Positions 25,075 to 35,100 of a DNA stretch of 64,000 bases are shown in pieces. Where the stretch lies: positions 24,066,173-24,130,172 of the forward strand of contig NC_046293.1 in NCBI RefSeq assembly GCF_004115265.2, written 5' to 3'. Numbering within the stretch: the stretch's first letter is position 1; each line of letters opens with the position of its first letter. This DNA is from Rhinolophus ferrumequinum. Its lineage: Eukaryota; Chordata; Mammalia; Chiroptera; Rhinolophidae. The position numbers were made by a program, and so were the translations under genes. Below the pieces are notes generated by a model, which made no database searches, had not been told where the DNA came from, and saw nothing but the letters and a program-made list of their open reading frames with translations.

Positions 25075-25093
25075 TCACCCTCACTAATAGTGG
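25075..25093 (+). promoter_or_regulatory. proximal sequence element (PSE) of U7
   Basis: tcaccctcactaatagtgg closely matches the vertebrate PSE consensus (TCACCNTNANTNAAAAGT). It sits about 41-59 bases before the RNA start, the expected place for SNAPc binding at a Pol II snRNA gene with no TATA box. Confidence 0.75.
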
Positions 25094-25133
25094 AGTTCAT
25101 GGCTATTCCATATTCTCTCCAGGTTACTTTCTG

Positions 25134-25196
25134 CAGTGCTTACAGCTCTTTTTGAATTTGTCTAGTAGGTCTTCCGGTATTCACCGGAAGGCCCCC
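25134..25196 (+). ncRNA. RNU7-1: U7 small nuclear RNA
   Basis: U7 guides 3' end cleavage of replication-dependent histone pre-mRNAs by pairing with the histone downstream element. The 5' pairing segment cttacagctcttttt is followed by the U7-specific Sm site aatttgtctag, which recruits LSM10/LSM11, and by a terminal hairpin: ggtcttccggt, loop, accggaaggcc, fully pairable with one G-U. Human U7 has the same layout, but the stem bases differ and the changes covary. There is one extra C in the 5' segment relative to human (GTGCTTACAG for GTGTTACAG). With octamer, PSE and 3' box also present, this is very probably an active copy rather than one of the many U7 pseudogenes. Confidence 0.92.
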
Positions 25197-25211
25197 CCCG
25201 TTTTACAGTCT

Positions 25212-25228
25212 GTTTTTTAACAATAGAG
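25212..25228 (+). terminator. 3' box of the U7 snRNA gene
   Basis: gttttttaacaatagag resembles the snRNA 3' box (GTTT-N0-3-AAARNNAGA) and lies about 16 bases after the RNA end. It directs Integrator-dependent 3' end formation. Confidence 0.65.
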
Positions 25229-25448
25229 TATAGATGTTGTGCGGGTGTTTCCGTTTTTATTTAGTTGAGAGGTGTAGACTTTGAGCGTCGCATAATTCTG
25301 AGGTCTTGCAGTGCTAGGTTTAGGGCTGCGTCGAAAAGCTTCCGGTTACGGCTGTTGCCCTACCCGCCTCGGTCTAGAGCTGTTTTGCAGAGGTTCCCCC
25401 TGTTGAGTGTGTTCTTGGTTTTGCTGCACGTGCAACTTTTGTTGCCCT

Positions 25449-26857
25449 ATGGCGTCCGCCTCGGCCCAACCTGCGGCCCTGAGCGCCGAACAAGCCAAGG
25501 GTGAGAAGCTTCCCAGTCGCTGGGTGGGCTGCCTGCTGGAGGAGGGTGTGGGCGGAAGATACGGAGCACGAGATAACGCTGGCATCGCCGCGGAACGGGG
25601 CGGGAGGCAACCATCTTTCTCTCTCTTTTAAGAGGAGTCCCCCAGAGGAAGGTATTTGGGCCGTGTTTATCGGATTACTGCGACTTCAGTCCACTAATTC
25701 CCTGCCCTCTTCTTTGCACTGGGACCGCCGGCCATGCCCTGATGCCTAACCCGGGACGTTTTCACCCTGGGTTGCATCTGCCGCACAGTCGTCCTGGCCG
25801 AGGTGATCCAGGCGTTCTCAGCTCCGGAGAACGCCGTGCGCATGGACGAGGCTCGGGACAACGCGTGCAACGACATGGGCAAGATGCTGCAGTTCGTGCT
25901 GCCCGTGGCCACGCAGATTCAGCAGGAGGTTATAAAAGCCTATGGCTTCAGCTGCGACGGGGAAGGTGGGTCGGACGAGGGTCGAGGAGAGAGGGTGCTG
26001 AATCCTTTGGGTCCCTGAGCCGTCGTCCCCCTTCTCGCCACACGGCGGCAGCCACGATCTAACAGTATTGGCACTTAGAGCCCAGGGTCTACTTTGAACT
26101 TGTGCCAGGTGAAATCCTAAGTGCATTTTGTAGTTACCATTAATTATACTATTGTTTCATTTTATGATGAGGAAATTAAGTCCCCGAGGTCACAGCACAG
26201 CTGGACCTGAACCCTGTTCTGATAACTTTTAGTGAGACGTCTGCAATGCAGGGCAGTATGCTTCTGCAGCCCCTCTAAGCTGTTTCAGCTAACCTCTGTT
26301 TGAGGGCTGGCATTTAGTTTTCTTGATGAGATCATGGTGTTCCCCAAGGGTGTTTACTGATTCAGGTCAGTTGGCCCATGGCCCTCCTGTGTCCTGGTTA
26401 TGGATGTGGGATCTCATGGGTGCTCATACTTTGGGTTCCTGTGACTAAATTGCTAAAATGGTTCATCTGATAGTGAGACGCACACAGCTTTAGGATATTT
26501 CCATTTACTGCATCCCAGTTAGTTGTGCCCAGTGTAGACCAGGAAGTGGTTGATCTGAACCCCAGAGGGCAGAAGCATGTCTTGTTTTGCAGACAGCTAC
26601 CTGGCCAGAAGGGGAGCAGCCAGTGATGCGCAAGCTGTCCCCTGCTGCTGTCTTGGGCACCCCAATCCCCTAGGGGTGTGGGTTGACCTCCACTCCCCCT
26701 TACAGGTGTCCTTAAGTTTGCCCGCTTGGTCAAGTCTTACGAAGCCCAGGATCCCGAGATTGCCAGCCTGTCGGGCAAGCTGAAGGCGCTGTTCCTGCCT
26801 CCCATGACACTGCCACCCCATGGGCCTGCTTCAGGTGGTAGTGTGGCCGCCTCCTGA
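25449..26857 (+). CDS. C12orf57: C12orf57 (GRCC10/camkinin-type) small protein
   Basis: A 126-residue protein needed for human brain development (Temtamy syndrome gene); its biochemical role is poorly defined. Coding exons: 25449-25500, 25789-25965, 26706-26857, with GT-AG junctions and intact frame. The start matches the human N-terminus: MASASAQPAALSAEQAK. The middle has VVLAEVIQAFSAPENAVRM and GKMLQFVLPVATQIQQEVIK. The C-terminal third has VLKFARLVKSYEAQDPEIA and ends in Ala-Ser. Almost no substitutions against human were seen. The frame appears helical, with no signal peptide or membrane segment. The gene starts about 250 bases after U7. Confidence 0.97.
26100..26225 (-). repeat. MIR fragment in C12orf57 intron
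   Basis: Reverse-strand MIR features: ttttatgatgaggaaattaa, gaggtcacagcacagct and ggacctgaaccc. Confidence 0.6.
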
Positions 26858-26914
26858 GGGTTGGCCTCCCCGTGACAATGCCCAGGAAAGGAAGACCTTG
26901 GAGTCCCAGAGGAT

Positions 26915-26920
26915 AATAAA
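26915..26920 (+). terminator. C12orf57: C12orf57 poly(A) signal
   Basis: AATAAA lies 57 bases after the stop codon and is followed by a tgcctgtgattt GT-rich element. The 3'UTR is very short. Confidence 0.9.
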
Positions 26921-27632
26921 CATGCCTGTGATTTAGTCTCAGCGTCAGTCTTTTGTGATTCTGACAACCCCACCGCCTGACCCCAGATTCCCTCTGCCAT
27001 TCCAGCTGCATATCTCCTGGTCCAGATCCTTCCTGTGATCCTGCTGGACCCAGCCCTGCTCCAAGGCAGGGTGGGAGGGTGGGCAGCACTTCAACACCCT
27101 AGGTGGGTGATCCTGCACAGATGGCACCTTTACTGAAGAGTGGGGCTTCCTGGGCTTTTCCTGAGGCCCCTGGGTGGCTGTGGACTAAGAGGCTTCCCCA
27201 TTGGTTGGTGTTCACTTGGCTGGGGTTACTTCCTGGTCTTTGCCTCACCGCCCTCCTGCACCCTGCCAGCCTGAGCTCCAGGTGGAGCTCCAGGTGGAGC
27301 TTCAGGTGGCTCCTCCCTTTCAAGGGAAGGAGGCCCTGGACAGACAGGCGGGCCCTGCACTCCCTCCCAATGGAGGAGTAGGGCTGGAGAGAGAAGCAGG
27401 CTGCTGTGGGCGGTCTGAGGCCAGCCCCGCCCCACCTGTCCTTTTTCCTGGGATCGTTAATCCAGAGGCTTGTCCCTGCTGTTCCATTGACCTGGCAGGC
27501 AACACTGTGGAAAAAGTGGCTGAGTTCCGAGCATTCTTCCTCACCTGGTTTGGGCCACTGCACAGCTGTGCTTTTGGCTCAGCCCCGCCTCTTGTGGCCC
27601 TCCGCCTGTGACTCCCCCATCTCTCTGGGGAG

Positions 27633-27646
27633 ATGCTGTCCCGTGG
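27633..27646 (+). CDS. PTPN6: alternative first coding exon of PTPN6 (MLSRG isoform)
   Basis: ATGCTGTCCCGTGG is followed by a strong donor, gtaagt. Spliced to the acceptor at 32285 it reads MLSRG then WFHRDLSG, the N-terminus of the human epithelial-type PTPN6 isoform. It lies 4.5 kb upstream of the proximal MVR exon and just after C12orf57, marking the distal promoter. Confidence 0.85.
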
Positions 27647-28059
27647 GTAAGTCCCCTGCTCCATCTGGGTGCTATAGTCTCTTGTTAGTTTGGGAGGGAG
27701 GGGCATGTCTCATGCTCACTCCTGACAGGTGTGTGACCATGACTGCAATCTGTCGCTGCCCCCTGCTCTGGGTTTGCTTCCTGTCCCTACCCTTAAATTT
27801 TGAGGAACTCCAGTCTCATTCATGCTCCTTGTAGGGGGCTCCCTCCTTCTCTAGCATTTTCCCTCTGACAGATGTGTATTTATTCTCACCATTGCATTTC
27901 TCCACCCTCTGTTTCTCTGGTTCTGCTGTCTGCTTAGGACCTGTCCCCCTGGGTAGCTCACATCACCTGAAACATAACGTGTCTGAAAGGCAAACCTGAG
28001 AAAGCTTGCCTTCGTGCCACTTTCTTTCAGTTCTCCTTCACTCCCCCCCACCCCGCATC

Positions 28060-28440
28060 ATTCATACAACAGATACATGGTGAGCATCAATTATGTGCCA
28101 GGTACTTTTAAAGATGCTGGCAATACTATATTGGACAGGGAGGACATGGTCCCTGCTCTCATAGAGCATTGTTTCAGTGGGAGGTGACAGACCATACAAA
28201 GAGCCCAATAAATAGGATAATTTCAGATTCTCAGAAGTGTTAACGCAGAAAATGAAACAGCTTCATGTGCTAGCAAGTGACTAGGGGTGCCAATGGCATC
28301 ACTAGCATGGAGGGCTTTCCTGAGGAGTGGACCAGTAAGCTGAGACCTGGATGGTGAAGAAGAGCCAGCCTAGTGCCCCTAGGCAGAGGCAATGGTGAGT
28401 GCAGAGGCCCTGCTGTGGGAACAACCACCGAAGGACTGTG
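28060..28440. repeat. ancient interspersed repeat, L2-like
   Basis: Contains atcaattatgtgccaggtac, then gtccctgctctcatagagc and later gaggagtggaccagtaag. The first half resembles the antisense 3' end of L2-type LINEs. Family assignment for the rest is uncertain. Confidence 0.45.
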
Positions 28441-28999
28441 CCTGAAGCAGGGTGTACTGGTGGAGAGGGAGAAAGGGCCAGGTAGGACTTGTTGGACTTT
28501 GGATCTTATAATAAAGACCTGCTTGGAGTGTTGGTGACTTGGTCGGTTGGTGGCCCCTCAGTCCTGCAGGTTCTTGCTTCTCATATCTTCCCTTCTTTTC
28601 CATTTGCACTGCCTCCCCAGTGCACATGTTTTCACTGTCAGCCCCACTGAAAGGGTTCTTATCCAGGGTACTTATCTTATGCTCCCTGGTCCCTTACATA
28701 CTCCTGCCATGGTCGTTTTCCTACCAGGTGGTTAGCAAAGCCTCTTCTGGTGCAGAATCTTTCCTTGGTTCCTAATCCTGGACTTGTAAGATCCTCTACA
28801 ACAGGTCGCAGTATCTCAAAGCAACTTTGCGGCAGCCACACTGCTCTGCTCACACCCAGCACTGCTCAAGTGGGTCCTGCTATCTCAGTGCGGCCTCGCG
28901 GAAGCACCAGCCCTCTGGCTTTCACCCTGCAGGCCACGCCAGTGCCTGCCCACTCCCCTCACTGAAGCTTGCTCCAGCAGTGTGGTTGGTGTACGGGAA

Positions 29000-29175
29000 G
29001 GGGCAACAAGCTCTGGCATCAGACAGCCTTGGTTTGTCCACCTTCCCAGTCACTAGCTTGTGACCTTGGGCAAGTTATTTAACTTCTCTGAGCCTTAGAT
29101 TTTGTGTCTAAACTTGGGCTAATAAGATCTACTAAATAGGATTGGCATGTGGATTAAATTTGTAATGTAAAACCT
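29000..29175 (+). repeat. MIR SINE
   Basis: Good core: agcttgtgaccttgggcaag, ttatttaacttctctgagcc and gtgtctaaacttgggctaat. Plus orientation. Confidence 0.8.
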
Positions 29176-29994
29176 GTTGGCACTAAAACCCTACTACATA
29201 CCAGCTTTTTGTATCAGTATTTGGGAAACATTGTTAAGCTTATTTATCAGGTACAGATGTTGAGGCTCGGGGAAGCTCAATAACTTTCTAGAGATTATTT
29301 TGCTTGGTTTGTTCTTCTAGACTCCCTGTCTTTCTGTTGATCTCCATCTCTACCTTTATCTCCCAGCTTCCCCAGTGAATAATTTTCTCTTCTGAATTAT
29401 TAGGCACTTACTTGTGCAACTCTCAGCCTCCTTGAGCCTGTTTTCCTCCCTTAAAAAAATGGAGAAAATAACTCCTACATCACAGGGATGTCTGAGGCCC
29501 AGATGGGATTGTGTGTGTGCAAATGCTTGGCAAACGCCAGAGCACTTGTGCCAAGGTAAGGGAGGTGATTCTTATTTATTTTCCTGTTAAAGGACAGCAG
29601 AGATTGTACATCTTACCTTACTGTCTGTCTGTCTTCTGGCTTGTCAACCTTCAGAGAAATTCCTGCCTCATCAATGGGTCAGGAGTTTCTGGGTAACTAG
29701 CTAGTTTCTTCCCACCAAGTGGGTTTAAGCCCTGGGAAGAGAGTGGCCTGGGGCTGTGGTGCAGTGGGTGTTCAGTGTCAAGCATTGACCTGCAACTTCA
29801 TATGTGATCAGGATGGTGTGTCCATGTGGCTATTTTCACTGGACCAGGTATGTGTGTAGATGGACATGGGTGATGAGGTACATGTAATGGGACTGTGTGT
29901 GCATAGGTGGATGCACGTGTGCACGTGCATCTATATATGAGAGGCCAGGGGTTTATGTGTAAGACCAGGAGCTGGATTTCTGACCATGTATGTG

Positions 29995-30085
29995 CATTGA
30001 AGAACTTGTTTATTAGACACGTACTTTGTGCAAGGCACTGTGCTAAGCTTTGGACATTCAGAGGCCAGCAAGGCCAGCAGTGGAC
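29995..30085 (-). repeat. L2 3'-end fragment
   Basis: tttattagacacgtactttg and gcaaggcactgtgctaagc match the reverse complement of the L2 LINE 3' end. Confidence 0.5.
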
Positions 30086-30752
30086 GTCCTGTGGTGAGGC
30101 CGACTCTGCAGCTGCTTTTCATGCCCCTTGAGATGGGAAGGTGTTCGTGGTCCTTCAGTGTGACTGTCCAAGACTGAAGAGGTAGTCCGTGTTAGACCAC
30201 GCAATAAACAGACCAGACAAGCCCCCCGGGGTATCAGAAAGGGGGGAGAAGAAGCCCTTTTTTGGCGGGGAGAAAATTGAGGTTTGATGTTTCAAAAAAT
30301 GATACAGTAGTCATCAGAGGAAAACTAGACTTTTGTTGGGCTTTAACACTTTGTTGTTTATTTTTCCTTATTTTTTTAGTGAGGTACGGTACACATAATG
30401 TACATGAATGTTAAGCATACAGCCTCATGAAACGTCGCATTCATACACACCCATGTAAACACCACCCCCATCTAGATGTAGAGCGCTCCCAGCACCTCAG
30501 CACTTTCCTAGAAATTGCCATCGCCCGGTCTGTTTCTTTCTTTCTATAAAGGTAATACAAGCCCATACTACAACTATCAAAAAGGTACAAGGGAGAAGTC
30601 AGCATCCTTCCCAGCCCTCTCCTCCAGCCACTCAGCCTCCATTCCTAGGAAAAGTCACCAATCTGACTCTTGTGGGGCTTCTTTCCTCTTGTTTTGGGTG
30701 GGCGGTGTTTGTATTTGGAATTACACACAGACAGCATTATAAGCTTTTAGTG

Positions 30753-30960
30753 CCCTGTTTCCCCGAAAATAAGACCTAGCCAGACAATCAGCTCTAATGT
30801 GTCTTTTGGAGCAAAAATTGATACAAGACCCGGTATTATATTATATAAGACCCGGTCTTATATTATAGTAAAATAAGACCAGGTCTTATATTAATTTTTG
30901 CTCCAAAAGACACATTAGAGCTGATTGTCCAGCTAGATCTTATTTTCAGGGAAACACGGT
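30753..30960. mobile_element. palindromic Tc1/mariner-type MITE
   Basis: A non-coding element of about 208 bp whose two halves are near-perfect inverted copies: left arm ccccgaaaataagacctag ... ttggagcaaaaattgata, right arm atttttgctccaaaagacac ... cttattttcagggaaaca. The ends, gtttccc...gggaaac, and the internal motif ggtcttatatt recur in the copy at 53.48 kb. It is non-autonomous. I associate this family with bat genomes; that is memory, not a search result. Confidence 0.75.
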
Positions 30961-31464
30961 GTTCAGGGCCTATCAAGATCAACCAGCCCTGAGAATATGA
31001 GCCGTGGCAGGGACCCCAGCCCCCAGGAGACAGGCCCTTGGCTGGAGTCCTGAGCTCGGGCCAATTCAGACCAGACCCACTTGGCAAGAAGCTATGACTC
31101 AGGCATGGGGTGGATGGACTCAAGGGAACTGGTGACTCTGCTTACCTGCTTCCCTTCCCCCATTCTGTTCCTGGGCTCCAACTACATGGTTAGGGCAGAG
31201 TGGAGGCAAAGGCCTGGGGACAAGAAGTAGAAAAGGTACAAGTTTGACAGGGCTGCACAGGGGTCATTTTGTCCATCTGTCTGCCCCAATGGCACCTCTT
31301 CAGATACGTCTGTCAGGAAGGCGAGGGCACCCCTCCCTTTGTAAGCATCTGCAGGGCTTGGCTATTAGGGACTCTCCCCCTACCACTGCAGCCCCAATGA
31401 TAGAGGAGGCTCACCCTACCCCCACACCTCTGTTTTTTGAAGCCCTGGGGCAGGCATATGGTAG

Positions 31465-31730
31465 CTAAAAGCACAGGCTTTAGAACCAGACCATCGGGGT
31501 TTCATTGTGGCACTGCCACTTTACTGACTGGATGACCTTGGGCAAGTTCCCTACACTCCGAGCCTCAGCTTCCTTGTCTGTAAAATAGGGATACAGTACC
31601 TGCTTCATAGGGCTATTGTGAGGAGCACATCAGATAAGGCTTGTAAAGGCTGTTATAACATAGTGCATGGCATATAGTAAGACTCCATTAAATAATAGTT
31701 GTCACCATGACTATTATTAATTATTAGCTT
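31465..31730 (+). repeat. MIR SINE
   Basis: Long, well-preserved copy: aagcacaggctttagaacc, gatgaccttgggcaagttcc, gtctgtaaaatagggata and gggctattgtgaggag. It ends about 460 bases before the proximal PTPN6 start codon. Confidence 0.85.
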
Positions 31731-32189
31731 GCACCAGGGAAGGCTGTGTGGAAACAGCTAGTGGAAGAGGAAGAGATGGGTTCACATGTATGAAGCATGA
31801 TCTTTGCCTGGATGGTGCAAGGCACACGTGTCCTTATTTGTGGAGTGCCATGCTCCTCCAAGGCCTTTGATGGCAAACATGTGGGAAGTGGGCCCGCCGT
31901 CCCCACCCCCACTGCCACCCTGCTCTGCTTCTCTTCCCTCTGCTCTAAAATGAGAAGTACAGTGAGTTCCCCCAAGGGGTTGGCCGCGCCCCTTCCTGTC
32001 CCCGCCCTGCCGGCTACCCTAGGCCAGTGGAGTGGCAGCCCCAGAACTAGGACTGCAGGGGTGGTGAGGTGGCCTGGGCACTGAGGGCTGAGTTTGAGGC
32101 TTAGCCCCAGCATTCTCTGCCTGCCTGGACTCCCCGGCACCACCACCACCTCGATCCCTGCACCCGCTTCCTCTTGGGGAGCCCCCAGG

Positions 32190-35100
32190 ATGGTGAGGTA
32201 AGGGCCTGGGACCCATGGTAATCAGGAGGCAAGGGGCCCCGGAGCCCACGCGACCTCTCCTCACCACCCTCCTGGGCCTCCCAGGTGGTTTCACCGAGAC
32301 CTCAGTGGGCTGGATGCAGAGACGCTGCTCAAGGGCCGAGGTGTCCACGGGAGTTTCCTGGCTCGGCCTAGTCGCAAGAACCAGGGCGACTTCTCCCTCT
32401 CAGTCAGGTAGGTGGCCTTCAACTGCAGGGCCAGTATTTTGGCAACTCATTCCCGGTTCCCTCATGGCAGTGCCAACCCCCAGCTCCCAGCCCCAGCGTG
32501 TCCCCTCCCCCTGTCTCTGTCCACCCTATCCATGTGTGCCCCATATTCAAGACAGCAGCCCATCCCCTACCCATCCCCACCTCTACTCCTGCACCCTGGT
32601 CTCATCACCTTGCAGGGTGGGGGATCAGGTGACCCATATTCGGATCCAGAACTCAGGGGATTTCTACGACCTGTATGGAGGGGAGAAGTTTGCGACGCTG
32701 ACAGAGCTGGTGGAGTACTACACACAGCAGCAGGGTGTCCTGCAGGACCGCGATGGCACCATCATTCACCTCAAGTACCCACTTAACTGCTCTGACCCTA
32801 CCAGTGAGAGGTGAGGGCCTTCACATCCACCCCTAACTGGCAGTGCCTTCCCCATCCCGGCTCCTTCTCAGGGCTCCGTGGGCCTCTCTCCTCCATGGCT
32901 GTGTCTCATGGGACTCACCTCACACCCCTTTCCATTAACGCCCGAGGAAGCAAGAGAAGGTCACCTCACCCTTCTTCAGGGTCCCTGTCAGCTGGCAACC
33001 CAGGCCCTACTGGTGACAGGCTACTCCTTGTGGCTGTGTTTCTTGGCAGGCCAGCTCTGTTGTTAGAAAGCTTTTCTTCCTCCTATGGAACCGAATCTGC
33101 CTTCCTATAACTATTCCCTCCCCCAGGACAGGTTAACCCAGTGAGAGGTGGGTGCTTAGGAGGAGCACAGGGACTAAATCTATGAGGATACTTAATGCTT
33201 TACCTCAGAACCCAGTGGGGATGGGTCTTCCCATTGGGGTTCCGTCTCTGGTGACTTCCGTCTCTCCCATCTCCATCGCCGTCTGTGGTTTGGTCTTTGT
33301 CTGCATTTCTCTTGGTCTCTGTCCTCTTTCCCTAGTCAAGCCCTGTCTTTCATGGAGACCCTTCCTGGGTTTCTCCTCTCCAAATATTCTGGGTATGGCC
33401 TGCCTTTCTGCCTTTGTCTTAAACTCCTCCTAAAGGGCATCACTGTGTGATGTGGTCACATGTGTAAGGGCCTAGTACCTGGGCACAGGATAATACTCAA
33501 GGCATTTCCCTCCCATCCTTTTAGCTCCAAAGATGTGGCCCCAGAGCTGGGCTGGCCACTCTGCAGGTGGTCTCTGTAAAGCCTGGGTGGGAAGTGGGAG
33601 CACCTGAACACTCAGCATTACAGGTGGCTAATTGTAGTAGCTACATCTCAATGACAGCTTCTATTAAGGTGAAGGGCAGCAGAAAAACTCTAGGTTTTAT
33701 TTTTTTTTCTCCACACTCCTGAGGCCAAGTCAACTTGCCCTTGTCCAGTATTTGTGTATTGATTGTTGAAATGATTCTGAACTTTAACTCTCTGTCAGTT
33801 TTCAGTCTTTCTAAAATGCATGCCTCCCAACTTGCATCAATATTTTAAAGTCACTGGTTAAAACTTAGAACTAGATGAGGTGAGGTAAATGCCCCACGGT
33901 CCCACCACTGGAGACCTCTCTCCAGTCATCTTCTAGGAGTGAAGCCCCAGCATTGATGACCTTGCTCATTGTTGCCCTCCTTACTAGTTTCTCACCCTTT
34001 CCCTACTCCTCACCTGTAACACGCATGGCGGTTTTGCTCCCAGACTCTCTTGAACTCCTCATGTCCTCTCTCCCCTCTTGCCCACAGCCAGGCTCTGACC
34101 TGCGGGAGAATGGATTGCCCAGACCATAGAGAAGCAATACGTTGTAGATGGAGCTGGGAGAGGGAAGGAGGAGCTAAGCAGACCCCCTGGGGAGGAGGCT
34201 GGCCTGGGTCCATATTGCTTGGGAGAAGCAGGAGAAGGGCAGAACTGGGACTAAGGGCAGTCATTCATAGAGGATCAAGACCAGGGAAGCTGACTCTAAG
34301 AGGCCCTTTTGGTTATGCGCGTCTGGACGCCTGGGCTCACCCCTGACCTTGGGAGTGTATGTGGGAGGCTCTTTCTCCAAACCTCTGTTGTGTCCCTGCC
34401 TTGTGTGCAGCCCTCCTCCTCCACAGGAATTTGCATTTGTCCCCTCCTTGGCTAGCTCTGTGCCTGTGGTCAGCCTGACATTTGCATGGAAACTTCCTCA
34501 TCCTGGGGCCTGGGGGAAGAGGGTTAGCCCCTTCCCCATTGCCTGGGGACCCTGGCCTGTCCCTGAGTGGTGGGATGGGGTGGCCCAGGGGGCTCCTGGA
34601 CAGGCCAGGAGACTCTGGAGGTCTCTGAGCTACAGTCTCCTCTGGGCTGGAGTGAGATGGGGCAGACAGAGGGGCCCCCTCCCTCCTTCCCCCATCCCTG
34701 CGGTTGGAAAATGCCCCCCCTCCAGAGGTCCCTGGGCTGAGGAAACCTCACAACCTCACTTCTCACTCTCTCCCCAGAAGGAGTTTTGTGTTTTTTCCAT
34801 CACGTGGTTTCCTGTGGGGCTGGGCATTGTGGGGCTACAGTTTCCTCCTGGGAAGGGGGTGTGCTTCGGGGAAAGGTCCTAGTTCTGCTTTCTACTCCTT
34901 TGAGCCCCTTTGAGCCTCTCTGAACCCCAGACTCCCCTTTAGTGACATCATCCTGGGTACCCCCAGAACCTCCTAAACCACTCTCCCCAGCAGGGTATCT
35001 TTCTTCTCCGCCTCCCTGGGGGAGTTCTCCCTGTCATGCCTCCCTGGTGACTTCCGTCTCTCCCATCTCCATCGCCGTCTGTGGTTTGGTCTTTGTCTGC

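Larger units (their letters stand above)
27650..32185 (+). other. PTPN6 intron between the two promoters
   Basis: No conserved exon recognised. It holds several old repeats: an L2-like segment at 28.06-28.4 kb, a MIR at 29.0 kb, an L2-type end at 30.0 kb, a palindromic MITE at 30.75 kb and a MIR at 31.47 kb. The proximal, haematopoietic-type promoter must lie in its last few hundred bases, where no TATA box or CpG island is obvious. Confidence 0.6.
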
